64,000 bases of DNA from Argopecten irradians. Its lineage: Eukaryota; Mollusca; Bivalvia; Pectinida; Pectinidae. The stretch spans positions 13,207,030 through 13,271,029 of the forward strand of contig NC_091147.1 of the NCBI RefSeq assembly GCF_041381155.1, read 5' to 3'. Of the stretch, positions 25,541-37,899 are shown in pieces. A program made the translations under genes and the position numbers. Positions within the stretch are counted from its first letter, which is position 1. Each line of letters opens with the position of its first letter. Under the pieces are notes generated by a model. That model was not told the DNA's origin and searched no databases. It saw only the letters and a list, made by a program, of their open reading frames with translations.

Positions 25541-28500
25541 GTCCTATGAAACACTAGATAGAACTTTTGAAGAAGAAAGAGTACTTTCAGGTTTCAACAA
25601 GTGTCTGTCGCCTCTTTATGTGTCTGATACATCTAGCTACAAAGTAAGAAAATATCAATAATATCTCGCATACGAAAAAAACATAATAAATTTCACACTA
25701 TGTTTAAGATGTATGGTTTAAATCAAACTGAATCAGTCATAAAATCATTTGCATCAAATACACAGAGGCGACGATCTGACATGAGCATTTATTTCAGTGT
25801 GTGTTATCTGTACTGCCTAGATAAATATCCAAATATTCCTGGGTAGTGAAATATTCCTAGGAGCTTGCAACGATCAGATTAGTAAAACATTTTATACTGA
25901 CTGCGAGAGGCAAGCCAAGCTTTATTGGAGCAATTGTCTTGCATTACGACTTTATATCATTTATATATTTAATAACCAATTAAACGTACAGTCCTAGACA
26001 CATTTTCATCTTTATGGGTTTCTAACCAACCTCCCACGGAGATCCGGTCCGACTCCCATCTTACTATTAGTATCTGTGTACCACATCCGGGCCCGCCCCA
26101 GTGCCTTTGGAATAACGATCCTATCCTGCTCTATGCCGTACTCATCGTTTAAAACATAAAAGACATATTAACACTTAAACAGCGTGTTCCATTTAACGAA
26201 TGTTCTGGTTTTCCCGGGACGAACCCGACGTTACATGACGTTCCGTCTGTCCAGAACGAACCGGTTCAACAGGCACGTCTCGTTTGAGGTTCTAAGTTGG
26301 AACTAATATGGCGGATTGAAAAATATTTTCGCGTTCAATATCCAGCATATGATAAAATTTCAATTGTTTTGGGTTTGAGATTTTATTATTATTTATTAAA
26401 TTCGGACAAAAAATATGACATTGGCGCAATCATGTTGCTATCCGCCATGTTGGATAACGCATGCTTAAAACATGAATGGTCCTTCATGTGTGTGTTTCAT
26501 CTAGCGAATACCTTCCAGCGGTTATCATGAACTATAGAGTGAAATCAATTGTCAAAAATCTTTGATTTTTTAGGGAAAAACTTTTACAACATGACCTTTA
26601 ATTACAAACAATTAAGAATGCTAGAATGAAAAATAAATATTCATTTTCGATCTACATATACTCGTATAAAATTTATTTTTCCGTAAAAGATCATTATCTA
26701 AAATATGCTGTCTTGCTGGTCTTTTTGTGTCCATTTTTCATCTGGTGTGAAAACAAAATGGCCGACTATCTTGGATTTTTAAAACTATTTTTTTTTTTTT
26801 TTGCTGATTCTCTGAACGTACTGCTACTGAAGCGGTCTTTATCAAATCCCATGTGTAGGTTCACTCAGAACTAGTTGTGTTTTCGTATTTTGAAACCAGT
26901 CTGAAAAGAAAAAAATAATGGGCTATTTTGGCGTGCGATTAATTTTCGTCTACATTTATTTCGTGGACGATAAGACATCGCGGAAATAAATCTCCATGAA
27001 AATGTTTCAAATTCAGGAAGAGTCAAACTTATGAAGTTTCATTCGCGAAAATAAATATGTGTGAAAACGTGAAATTATAGGCTTAGTCACCTCGAAGATA
27101 AGTTGGTTAACAATATTAACAATAATTGTTATTTAAGGATTAACATTGTAATCTTATGGAGAAATAACACAAAAATTATTAGATAATTTTTTCAACATTC
27201 TGAATTTATTTTGGGACTCTTTTGTGTAAGTAATCATTACATCGTTATCTCAGCCAATCAAAAACGACGTTACAAACAGTGACGCCATTTTCTTTGATGG
27301 GTTGTTAAAGCAAAATCTTAAGCCAATGAAAATGCTTGTTATAAGCAACAATGGATTATATAATGATAAACAGACAGCATCATTACGGAAATCATATTTC
27401 AGCGTAAAATGTCTTGTATAAAACGAAAATTAACACATGTGGTTATGGTGGGCCCCTTTAATGATATATTATTTTTTGAAGAACCCGACCACGTGACTAT
27501 TAGCATTTCTCCCGTTGTGTGGCCACATGTACAAGTATTTAAGGGAACGCTATCGATAGGTGTGCTGTAACATTTGGCCACACAGATAAGACAGTGCCAT
27601 CTACCGCCGGAACAGCCAGATAGGCGTATATTGTCGTCTCTAAATTTAGCTCTATAGCTTCCTCCCCCTCTCGATTTATTCCTATTTTATTAAACGAGAC
27701 AGTTTATCACTGTGAGATTTGTGGTGTGAAAACATGCATACAAGCAATAATTTGATAACGAATAGGTTTATCACGCTACTCAGATGTTATTTTCACGCCC
27801 CGTTACGCATGCGGTGACCTGGACCACGAAGGGATGACTCGATTTACAGCGCTACCATTCTCAGACGTAAACGGTCCAAGTTTGTTGGATAATTAATGGA
27901 TCTAGACAACGTTTTAACGTTAATACATTTCATAAGTCGACCCGCATCTGTAACGACGGGCACGCCAGTGTGCGAGAGGTCAGCAAGCGATGAGGAACCA
28001 GATCATGAGAGGTCAGCACGCGCTGAGGAACGCACGAAGTTTTCCGCAAAATATCACGTGTGCTTTACTTTGGTGCCTTAATTGTAAAAATCAGTTCAAT
28101 TACAGATAAAGAAACGCTTCCTATTTAAAAACCATTTACCTTTGGAGAGTGGTTTGAAACAGAGTACGTGGCAGACACACTAAGAATGAAAGTCTCCGTG
28201 TTAATTGTGTAAAATAAGTCGTAAATAAGTCGAATATTGGACGGTCACTACGCCATACGCCTGTTATCTGTACTGCCTGCATTCTGTTAGTGATAGCGAC
28301 GTGCACGTACACTAGTGACTTCATCTTTAATTGTGTTCTTACATATGATATGTTGACCTCAAATCTAGGTGATTGACCTTGTCTGGACATCTGAAGATGC
28401 GCATAAACAATGACGTCAGAGTGACGTCACGCTGTACATAGACGGGATACTTTGGCTAGTGAAACCAGACAACCAGAATTTCAAGTTTTCAAAATAGCCT

Positions 28501-28634
28501 TGATTAACAATTTAACAGTGTCACAAATTGAATATTAAGATTAAAATGAACAAAATAAATAGGGAAAAGTCTAAAATCCCAGACGTATATGTTACTTCAT
28601 ATGGCCTGTTATGCCCGATACAAATTTCTTTTAG
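25541..28634. other. Gene-free sequence with a CRE pair
   Basis: AT-rich; the longest frames are under 85 codons and have no recognisable domain. A T13-15 run is at about 26790. Two CRE octamers are at 28411-28418 and 28422-28429. Confidence 0.5.
28411..28429. promoter_or_regulatory. Tandem CRE-like sites
   Basis: TGACGTCA at 28411-28418 and again at 28422-28429, eleven bases apart (one helical turn). This is the full consensus for CREB/ATF bZIP dimers. No gene start is recognisable nearby, so function is unknown. Confidence 0.4.
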
Positions 28635-28760
28635 AGTTTGTTAGTGACCTAATACGGAAGAATAGTGGGTCTTAGACCCAATATTATTCCGTATTAGGTC
28701 ACTAATATTATTCCGTATTAGGTCACTAATATTATTCCGTATTAGGTAACTAACAAACTA
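28635..28760. repeat. Nested palindrome with tandem arm copies
   Basis: GACCTAATACGGAA on the left is matched in inverted form by TTCCGTATTAGGTC (about 28687-28700), centred on GGGTCTTAGACCC (28667-28679). The right arm is then repeated twice at about 26-bp spacing, and the outermost copy closes with TAACTAACAAACT, inverting AGTTTGTTAGT at 28635. MITE-like foldback. Confidence 0.8.
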
Positions 28761-30430
28761 ATGATATTTGTCATACGACCCTATAAGAGCCTGTTTGTGT
28801 TGACAGGTGGCTTTGCCTGGGCGATATCTGGAGGTATCTATCTGATTTGATCCTTTCAGTCAGACCATTAGAATATTCCCTTCACAACAATATGCACTTA
28901 TTAAAATGACGTATCCCGGCGAGCCTGGGTCGGTTTTTATAACACGTCCTACAGTTAGGGGTGCGTGACTTTTATAATATGCATTTTGCCGAATAAACTT
29001 GTGGCGGAAAACTTCAAAGAAACTGAAGGTCTGCTATTTAAACTGTGACCGAATGTCAATGTAGCGTTAAAATATCGTGGCTCCAGCCCGGGCCGCCAAT
29101 CTCTCCATTTCTAAGTTTACCTATACCGCGGTCCCTTTAACTGACGTATTACTCTATAATGGCTAGCATGTCTGTAAGGGATCTTGTTCCGAACGATAGC
29201 ACGTCCTAGGCAGGGCTAATCTTGGTCTGATGTGCCATTCACACCAATCATTTGTCTAAGATCTATTGTCAAACATTTCATACTTTATCGTACCACAGGG
29301 ACTTGACACATCTTCGACGTCGTTTCCTTCTAAAATTACAAAAAAATCGTCTTTACATATCACAGTGACCTGACACGAATTTCCTACCAACAGCACTATA
29401 ATAGATATATATATATCAATACTGATGGTTAGAAATTCATGCCAGGCCCCTGTGTTACATAATGTGCAGAGTTGTCTGCTCTTTCAAGGTCATTCGGAAC
29501 ACTTCGTCAATATTAGGCTGGATGCAGTGACCATGTACAATTTATCTTGACCTTACTGAATTTAAACGACGTCTTATTTTTTCTGATGATCTGATCTAAA
29601 CCACGTGATATTCCATTTGTTGTCGGTGATAGGTCAGTCGGTGCCGAGACGGTGGCACAGACAGCCACGCCTTATATCAAAGGCAAACCGAGTACTCCCA
29701 ATCAGCCTCGATTTCATACACAAAACGATCGTTTTGAAATAACTCGCGGAGCCTCCTCAATTTGAATGAAAATTCAGTAAATTAAGTGATTAAGTGTGTC
29801 TATTTGAATACGAGTGCTCTAGTTTGCGAGAATTAGTCCGCGGAGACTCTGCATCATTCGTATGGCCACTTAATGAGCATTAATTCCAATTACATAGCTA
29901 GAAATAAAGATACATTCCTAATGTTTCTGTCGCTGAAGACAAGTGGAGGCTGAGAGACGAATTAGATATCTATGGCTACCATCGCAGTTTCGACAAGCCC
30001 TGTATCGAACCATACATCAAGTACATATTGACGGAGTGACGGAAGATGTCTCCAATTCTTAATGTTTGATCGTTTTTGATCTTCCTACTTTGGAATGATT
30101 GCTTTTGAAAATAAGCCAAAATAAGAACGAAGATTACAACCACCATCTATGTCCTCGTTGAACTATAAATATATAAAATAGAACATACTACACCCGAACG
30201 CCATTTATGTATACCTGTTGTCAACTATGTATAGTGCGGCGGTCAATGTGTCACTCAATGTATTTGTCCCGAGCGTCTTTGGTACCTTTGTCTTGACCGT
30301 CGTGATGCCTTTATGCTGTCGTTAGTGCTAGGACGAATTTCATAAATGTATCATGAAAATTTCTTAATGAATTCTGGATAAATATAATAAAATATGGTGG
30401 CTGATTTCAACCCGATATCGCACTGTCACA
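28761..30430. other. Gene-free sequence
   Basis: No gene, RNA or array recognised. TA-rich microsatellite-like bases at about 29405-29416. Confidence 0.5.
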
Positions 30431-30439
30431 ATAATGTCC

Positions 30440-30760
30440 TGCCGTGCGAAGAGCGACGGTGCGCGATGCGAAAACAACAATGCGTCATTCGGAGAGCGGC
30501 AATGTTCCACGTGAAGAACGACAGTATATATTTTGTCGCATGCTGCATTGTCGCTCTTCCTTTGGCGCTGATATATAGCATATTGCTTGGCGGATTGTCA
30601 CTCTTCGCACTGCGCACTGTCGTTCTTCGCTTAACGGGATCGTCATGCGACAATGCCACGGGCATTATGTTTGTAGCATGGCGCATTGTCGCTCTTCCCT
30701 TTGTACAATGTAGCTCTGTTCGTTTGGCGCATATGTAGCACTGTCGTTTTTACATGACAG
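30440..30760. repeat. Local cluster of inverted GAAGAGCGACAATGCG-like repeats
   Basis: GAAGAGCGACGGTGCGCGAT (30447) and GAAGAACGACAGT (30514) are opposed by the inverted forms GCATTGTCGCTCTTCC (about 30546 and 30685), CACTGTCGTTCTTCGC (about 30627) and CACTGTCGTTTTTAC. Open frames across it in both directions are by-products. Confidence 0.6.
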
Positions 30761-33700
30761 GGTCGACATACAAAATGTACGAGAGCGCGATATCACTGCA
30801 CTCAGCCACCATAATATTGCCATTTATTCGCTTTGTCTGATAATGTCGCACTCATTGGAGCATATGAGTACCGAATTGACAAAGTTCATTACCCGGGAGT
30901 GCGACAAGTCACATATTATGACGTTATGCTATACATATGAGTAGTGTTAATTCGTACGATCACGTGACAAGCAAGTGAGTCTGGTAATTCTACAATGAAG
31001 ATCTGGAGATGATTAATTGCTTCGTATGCAGAAGCGAATCCAGAGAAACTATCTTGGGGTGGAGGTTATAATTCCTAGGATAATGTGTAATTATGAAAAA
31101 TTATTGTTACAGATATTTTAGGATAGTGGGGCCGACAGCTGATATGAGCTACTAGTGTCAATGTACGTTCTAGTATGTACTCGCACTAAAGGTGTTCGCT
31201 TCTTAATCACACAGGTAATTAATTAACAACATCTACAGGTATGTGTGTCATTTATAACTGGTGGGAGTTAGATACGTCACAACAAATCATCAGACAACAA
31301 ATTATTCATTAATTCAGACAATTGCTTAAACTATTCCAAATTAATCCAAGTTAATGGATCCAGATCGACTAGTTTGATGTTAAATATTGCCGCATGTATT
31401 CCCTAAGGACAGGGACCTCTCCTTACCACGGGGCTTTTGATTTAGTATACAACTTGTATATTTAAAGTGATATTTCATTTTTACACCCCACTAAACATAG
31501 CAACAAACACATAACATGTCATCTTATGTCGTAAAATCTATCAACAACCGCAAGTCGGCACGAGACTCGCTGTCGACCCAGCGCTATGACACGCCGCCTA
31601 GCGGACGCAAGATTCCCAAGTCACTGAGAAGGCTGTAGTTTAGAAGTTTTAATAGTTGTCATTTTAACGCCTTTGTGGCAGCACAGTTTATTTAAGGCTC
31701 AGACTTACAGATAAACAGTATTGCCAACACTTGAAACGAGTGTGTTTTGTCTAACTCGGATTAAGAAGGAGATCGTGATTGGGGTTTGGTCTCGAACTGA
31801 ACATATATCATATGGGGTGGTCCGGATTTGAAGTGGTAGCAAGTATAGAAAAAATAAATAATCTTTTTATAATAGTCTAATGTCAGACATGGAAAGGTTT
31901 TAATATGCTTTATGTGACGGATTTAAGATATACGCTATTCTAAAAGCAGACGGAAATATGTACTTGAAACAGTTAAATGGTGATCATTTTAATTGCCAAG
32001 ATGAAATCAAATGATGACATTTAAAAATCGGCAGACGACAGGAGATCGTAAAATTTAAGAACGCATAAGTCAGAACTAAAGCCAAAGAACACGTTCAAAT
32101 ATTGAATCGAAGTATTTTGACATAATGTTTTTAAAAAAAATATATATATACATTATAGGTCTATGGATAGGCATAGCTACATGGAAATGTTAAAAAATTG
32201 AAATTAAAACGTATAACAAGCACATTAATCTTTGATCTATTTTTAATTCTAAATGTGTTAGGAAATGAATTTAATAATGAAAACCTAAATAATTCAGACA
32301 TCGAAATATCGAGCTATAAGAGGGATATAGAATTGTTCCTTAACCATTTCATGTATTTAAATTTATTTCGAGAATCAAATTACATACGTGCTACTTTCAT
32401 AATACTTATCTTAATATCAAAATGTATTTAAGTATGTCGCTGCACTTTCGTTTTATCCGAGTTACTTCCCTTCGTTTCATTGTAGTCTGTATTAGACGAA
32501 TGGAAGTAACTTCTGAATGGATTCTTCTAAACGCTGTTAAATACTAGCTCATGGTATTTTTCTTAAAAACGTTCAAGCGGCCAGAAACATATATACGTTT
32601 CTGAAGCGGCGTCGCAATTAAATGATAGGGATAACGGATACAGTCTGAGATATCGGCGTGCATTACAATGTTTAATTCGGATGACCTCAAAGTTTTAAGA
32701 AACCATGGAAGAATTGTTTATAATATAATAAAAAACTAACTGTGATCGGGGATATTATTTGATAAAGTGAAAATCGTATAATTGATATTTCGTCAATTTA
32801 CAATAATTCCATTGTCTTTAATGTTTGAAAACGTGTCGATCATATGATCGACTATAGCTACCGGAGCGGGCGAACGAGCAGCGCCTGTACCTAGCTCGGA
32901 ATCGTGGGCGAGGTGTTCCGATTGACAAAGTTCACGAACTCTATAGCAAATAAAATAATAATTGGAAAGATCTTAGTATGCATGCAAATCGCTATGCGTA
33001 CATAACCTAAAGAGGTATAGATATTGAACTGAAGAAGGCCCTATAGTGGCTGAATGTATATTCCATAGAAATGGTTTTGATTTGACTTTGAATTCATTTG
33101 GGCTTTTTATTTCGGATTATTAATATACTAGCTTTATACAGTTTAACCTCATTAAAATATGGATCTCGACTCGTATTTATACATTTTTTTCTTCAAAATA
33201 TTAGCAAGATAATTATCATGTTCACTTTATTATTACAACTGATCGAAGACTTTTCGGTAACAAAACACGCGTTAACATGTGTATCTCCTACAGCGCGTGC
33301 AGCCCTGCGCGTGAGTTTTGGCGGCCCAATCCCATATAACAGAGACGTAATTGCAACTTAAAGCGACTTTACTCAGACAAATGTGAATTGATGAAATAGC
33401 TGATGAGATTTTTGATCACTGTGATAGTTCTTCTGAGCAGACACATGTTCATTTTAAAGACGCTCTAAACAAATTCTCTAGAGTCGTTCAAACGAAATAC
33501 GCCTTATTTTTTAATAATTGTAACATAAGTAATTAAAATGTTATTGGCCAACCTTGTCTACGCTCTATACTTGTGGAACTCTTTTGATGTTGGAGGATTG
33601 TTTACTCACTCACGAGATTTGGGGATTTTGCCGCCAGATAGCGCATAGAGAAGGAGACGAAACGTCCAGAACTTATTGATATAACATTTTGACAAACATA

Positions 33701-34148
33701 CAGAACTTCGCCTGCCTCCGGTAATTATCGGCGCCTAATATCATACCTAGTGAACACATATAATGATGACGTATTGTACAACAAGTCCTTAACAACCAAC
33801 ATTCTATACATGTATTTGATTATTTCAAAAATTCAAATAAAAATGTCTTGTATAAGTCTATATACTCTCTACGAATTAGAGAAGTTCAAACATATCCTGT
33901 TACACAAAAATGACCCTTCTACAATACATCTCATATGCGTATATAACCAATTGAGCATTTCCGGTGAAAACAACAAAATATGTTATTAGCATAGTATACT
34001 ACTAGTACATATTTAGATATCTGTATTCTATATAGCTAGTATACTGTCAACCAACTCATTTTCGCGGATATTTCTTTTCACGTTTGCATGTATAAGGGGG
34101 TTTTCGCGATTTAATTTCAAGATATAGATTTCAAATGCTTTACTTTAC
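30761..34148. other. Gene-free AT-rich sequence
   Basis: Short open frames only (under 90 codons). One foldback element at 32451-32525. The palindrome CGATCATATGATCG is at about 32838. Confidence 0.5.
32451..32525. mobile_element. Short foldback MITE, GAGTTACTTCCCTT family
   Basis: ATCCGAGTTACTTCCCTT at the left end is inverted by GGAAGTAACTTCTGAAT at the right. The same termini bound elements at 51633-51845 and 53869-53984. This copy is only about 75 bp. No transposase. Confidence 0.55.
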
Positions 34149-34240
34149 CTGTCAATCGGGAACGTTCGGCACTTTCCGTAAACAAGGAAGTGCCTAATGT
34201 TCCCGATGGTTTACGGAAAGGGCGAAATTACCCGATTGCT
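34149..34240. repeat. Nested foldback with two alternative hairpins
   Basis: ATCGGGAACGTTCGGCACTT (from 34155) is inverted at 34186-34207. The overlapping CACTTTCCGTAAAC (34170-34183) is inverted by GTTTACGGAAAG (34209-34220). CAATCGGG (34153-34160) pairs with CCCGATTG (34231-34238). The arms therefore compete for pairing. Confidence 0.75.
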
Positions 34241-37200
34241 TTACCTGTATCTGAAACATTTTCGCAACGCTATATTTTCGCGATTTATTATCATCAGCAA
34301 AATAATAGCACGCGGAAAAAAGTTGGAAGTTTATAGTAATTATACAATTCCCTGTATCGGTATTAATTGTAGCTACCGTTAGGGAAATATAAGCAGATAT
34401 AACATGTACGCGTATTAACATTAAACATGTCGGCTGATTGCTTGGTTTCATCGTAAAGATGGTTTCCTTTTCTTTAATTTTGCGCTCAATTTCGATATTC
34501 CAAAAATATGTTTCATTTCAAAACAATTCTGAGCTATTATCAGCTATGAAACAATGTTAATATTATGAGCTTTGCTCTAATACCAAATCTATCAAGTAAA
34601 TCATTGCTGTAAAGATGCATATCTTATATTAGAGATATTTCGAACCCATATAGGATGATTAAGTAAAAGTAAATAACTGATTCTGTAAGGTACTTTGGTA
34701 TGAACAAAAACTTGAAATTTATACAATTTACATATAAATGAAACGTATTAAAGATTCAATTAACGTGAAATTCTTTACGATACAAAGCTTGCCGAAAGCA
34801 CAGAAGAATACGGCTTTTGTTCCTAGACACGGAGAGGTTGTCTCCCTTCCTTGTCGTTTTAATAACATCATAACTTAATTAATTACATTTCCCTTTGATT
34901 ATATATATATATATATATATATACCATATGATACTGACCGCCAGTCTCATTGTTAGTATTCAGCATCTAGTGAAACTTGTCTTATGAGAGCTGAACCCTT
35001 CAACTGTTAAGTAAAAACACCAATCCTTTTAATTCAAAGACGTTTTTGTCTAATTGTTGAATAAGACCGCATAAAGAAATATAAATCCTGTGATGATATG
35101 ATTAGAGGGGGGTATTCACAAAAAAGTGTTTTACTACGCCGAGCCGTCAAATCATTTATTTAAATATTCATTGAAACTAGAGAGAGAGGCAATTACGGTG
35201 AATTTACAACCTCAAGGTGACATGGTTATAACTAATTACCATACACTGGTAGGTATCGGGTCTCCTATCAGTGAAGAGTTCCACTCTCTCGGTTAGATGC
35301 AGATCCTATCCCTCGCACCCTTAACTCAAAACGTAGATTTTTTCTCTGATTTATGAGACTGGTCGTCCCACTGGGAATGACAGGTTCAAATGCTGCAGGC
35401 CGGTCTGGTGACACGCCGTCTCCTCGGAACTGAATGCAAATATATATCATTATCATCAGTCCTCCTTTGTCCGGTATATTTTTTTGATTTCCGTCAATGA
35501 TACTATTATTTTCTCTGTCTCCGATCTAATTTATGCCTTGGCGATATGTAATTCATTTGTATTAAAAAGGGAACATAAGATGGAAAGCGTACTTTTTTTT
35601 TCTTCAGAACAACACACGATCTGCCTGTGTAATGTTACTGAAATATTTTTACCATATTTGATATTTATAAACATGGAAATCAGTATGTACAGATAATATT
35701 TCCCATGAAATTAATCATCAAGGAGGAGCGAGTTTATATTTTACTTTAATTTGCATTAAAAACAATTTGACTCTTGAGAAAGAACTTCCGTGATTTTTGA
35801 ACTATTATTGCAATTTCGTTGAAATAATACCCTTTTTCTGGATTCTATACTAGAAACAAGAAATCGGTTCCTCCAAAGACTCTGTTATCCGTCTGGACAC
35901 ACTGTATTTTTCGTTAGATTATCCTCTTCAAAAATTATCAAGCCAATATTATTTCTATTTTGAATATTTTTCATATCCCTGTCCTGTTGTATCCCTCGCG
36001 TCGCCATTAGCGCGAGCTAGGATGTTTCCTTGGCGATCTGAGCGCCACCATACCGACCAAAACCGGGATACTGCCGCCATTTCCCCGATCGGATGTGATA
36101 CAGGGGGTCTACTGCCAAACCTATTAGTGTGTCAGTTGCTCTTTCCACGAAACAGCGAGACTCCCTTCGTGACGAATTTCTCATGATTTCGAAAAAAATG
36201 GCAGACGAAGATTGTATTGTTGCTTCGTTCAACAATGAATATGAAATAGGTTTTCTTAAAGGAACATGTTCACATTTGTTTTCATTGTTTTTCTCTCTAT
36301 TTTTTACTTCCTCTTTTTAACTTGATTATATATATTTATTTTCATATACATTGTATTAAGGATTTGAGTAGTATAGGTAATTTAGTGTAAAATTTCACTT
36401 TGGATGTTAAAACCTTCTGAACACTTTCGGACTTCACCTTATTGCATGTAGTTCAGGGATTTCCACGAATTCCCAACGCTCAATTGATGTTGTACATGTA
36501 TAATATGTATGATACTACACTTCGTATTAACCGTTGTCTGGAAATTCGTGTCAAGTCCCCGTGGGATATAACACTACTTATGATTTAATCAAGCAAAGGT
36601 CTGATGTGTACGTCATACCCATAACCGAGTCGGACTCTCGCAAGGTTAGTAAATGCAACAAATATTTAATATAAATGTGAGAAGCTAATTGCCTCTTTTA
36701 TAAAAGAAAAATTACTTTTCACACATGATCACTGATGAATGTGAAAATACAATACTGTAAAAGCAATTGAAGTAGTTGTGCACAAAAGTCACTTTACTCC
36801 ATTGGCACAGGTTCGGGTTCGGCCTACAAAACGCAGCCACTCTGATCACATATAGCGGACATTTACGAGAAGGTCAATTGCTACAAATAACTCTAACGTT
36901 CATTAGATCGGATTTAATTTCGAAATCACATTGTACTCTGTGATTTTTTTCCTTTGGCGTACGTTGTACACTGATTAAACTTGATGCATTTTCAGAACGT
37001 GAGCCTTTAAAATTTAGCGTCGTGACTATGGAGAGGCAAGTTGCGACTTCCCAGATAACTGGCGGTGCAATACCACCCCTGTGTCCACTCCTAACATGCT
37101 CTCTCTATGCTTAGAGGTGCCATCGATAGTCATATTAACTTACATCGAAAAATTACTCAGTCATTTTGGCGGAGTAAACAAGACAAAGATGGCGACTACG

Positions 37201-37470
37201 ACCAAGATCTGTACGAAAGTGTTCGTCTGTTTCTTTGATGCGGGGAGACCATTCTATGATTCTGAGAGAATAATTGAAGTTTTGGTTTTCGATATTGTTG
37301 TTAAAAATGATTTACCATAATTTTCTGGAATACAAAGAAGACTCGTGGTCGGTGGCGGTCTAGAACATATAGGTGAAGGAATATAAAGGGGGTCGAAAAA
37401 ATTGTGACACTTGCTCTTAAGAAAATGAAGGGCGAATATAGCTTGATAAATCCAATAAATATGTTAAATA
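34241..37470. other. Gene-free AT-rich sequence
   Basis: Contains an (AT)n microsatellite at 34902-34923. No convincing exon. Short frames such as the one beginning KMADEDCIVASFNN near 36190 have no support. Confidence 0.5.
34902..34923. repeat. (AT)n microsatellite
   Basis: About eleven uninterrupted TA dinucleotides. Confidence 0.9.
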
Positions 37471-37527
37471 AAGAAAGAAATAAAAAAAAAAGAGAAAAAA
37501 AGGAAAAAAAGAAAGAAAGAGTAATAG
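37471..37527. repeat. Poly-purine low-complexity tract
   Basis: A-rich AAAGAAAG/AAAAAGG sequence directly upstream of a SINE copy. Confidence 0.8.
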
Positions 37528-37680
37528 ATTTTATTGTAAATAGTAATGCGGTCGCCTTCTAGCTTCGCGCTAGGGGTGAAATCCTTTTTAGCTCAGACGG
37601 TAGAGCGGAGGACCAGTAAGTCCGGGGTCGCGGGTTCAAGCCCAGCTGTCGGCACACTACTCTCGCCTTGTTGCAGAAAG
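37528..37680 (+). mobile_element. tRNA-derived SINE-like element
   Basis: ATTGTAAATAGTAATGCGGTCGCCTTCTAGC-type leader, then a tRNA-like A box (TTAGCTCAGACGGTAGAGCG), GGACCAGTAAGTCC, a B box (GGGTTCAAGCCC) and GGCACACTACTCTCGCC. The same order occurs in the copies at 48785-49149, 49240-49581 and 59096-59258. It lacks a real anticodon arm, so it is not a functional tRNA. Confidence 0.8.
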
Positions 37681-37899
37681 AATAAAAGACGTAAATGGAT
37701 TGGAGCAGAAAAAACCCATGATATTTCGATTAAAAGAGGGAAAGTAAAAAAGAAAAGACGAAGACACTGTACGAGGGAAGAGAGGATGAAAATCGTCATT
37801 TTAGTAGCGAAGAGACTGCAGAAGAGAAGAGAATGATGAAAAATGGAAGCGTAATTGTTTATAGGAATTAGAGTAGTGAATGGCAATATGGATAATCAA

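Noticed and set aside
30394..30738. 114-codon plus-strand frame and its 86-codon antisense partner
   Set aside because: Both lie on the inverted GAAGAGCGAC repeats, have no recognisable domain and no splice or promoter support.
36129..36320. Possible first exon starting KMADEDC
   Set aside because: Looks start-like, but the frame decays into low-complexity F/S/L residues and no downstream exon was found.
37528..37680. tRNA gene
   Set aside because: A and B boxes are present but there is no proper anticodon stem-loop or acceptor pairing; several dispersed copies with the same flanks mark it as a SINE.
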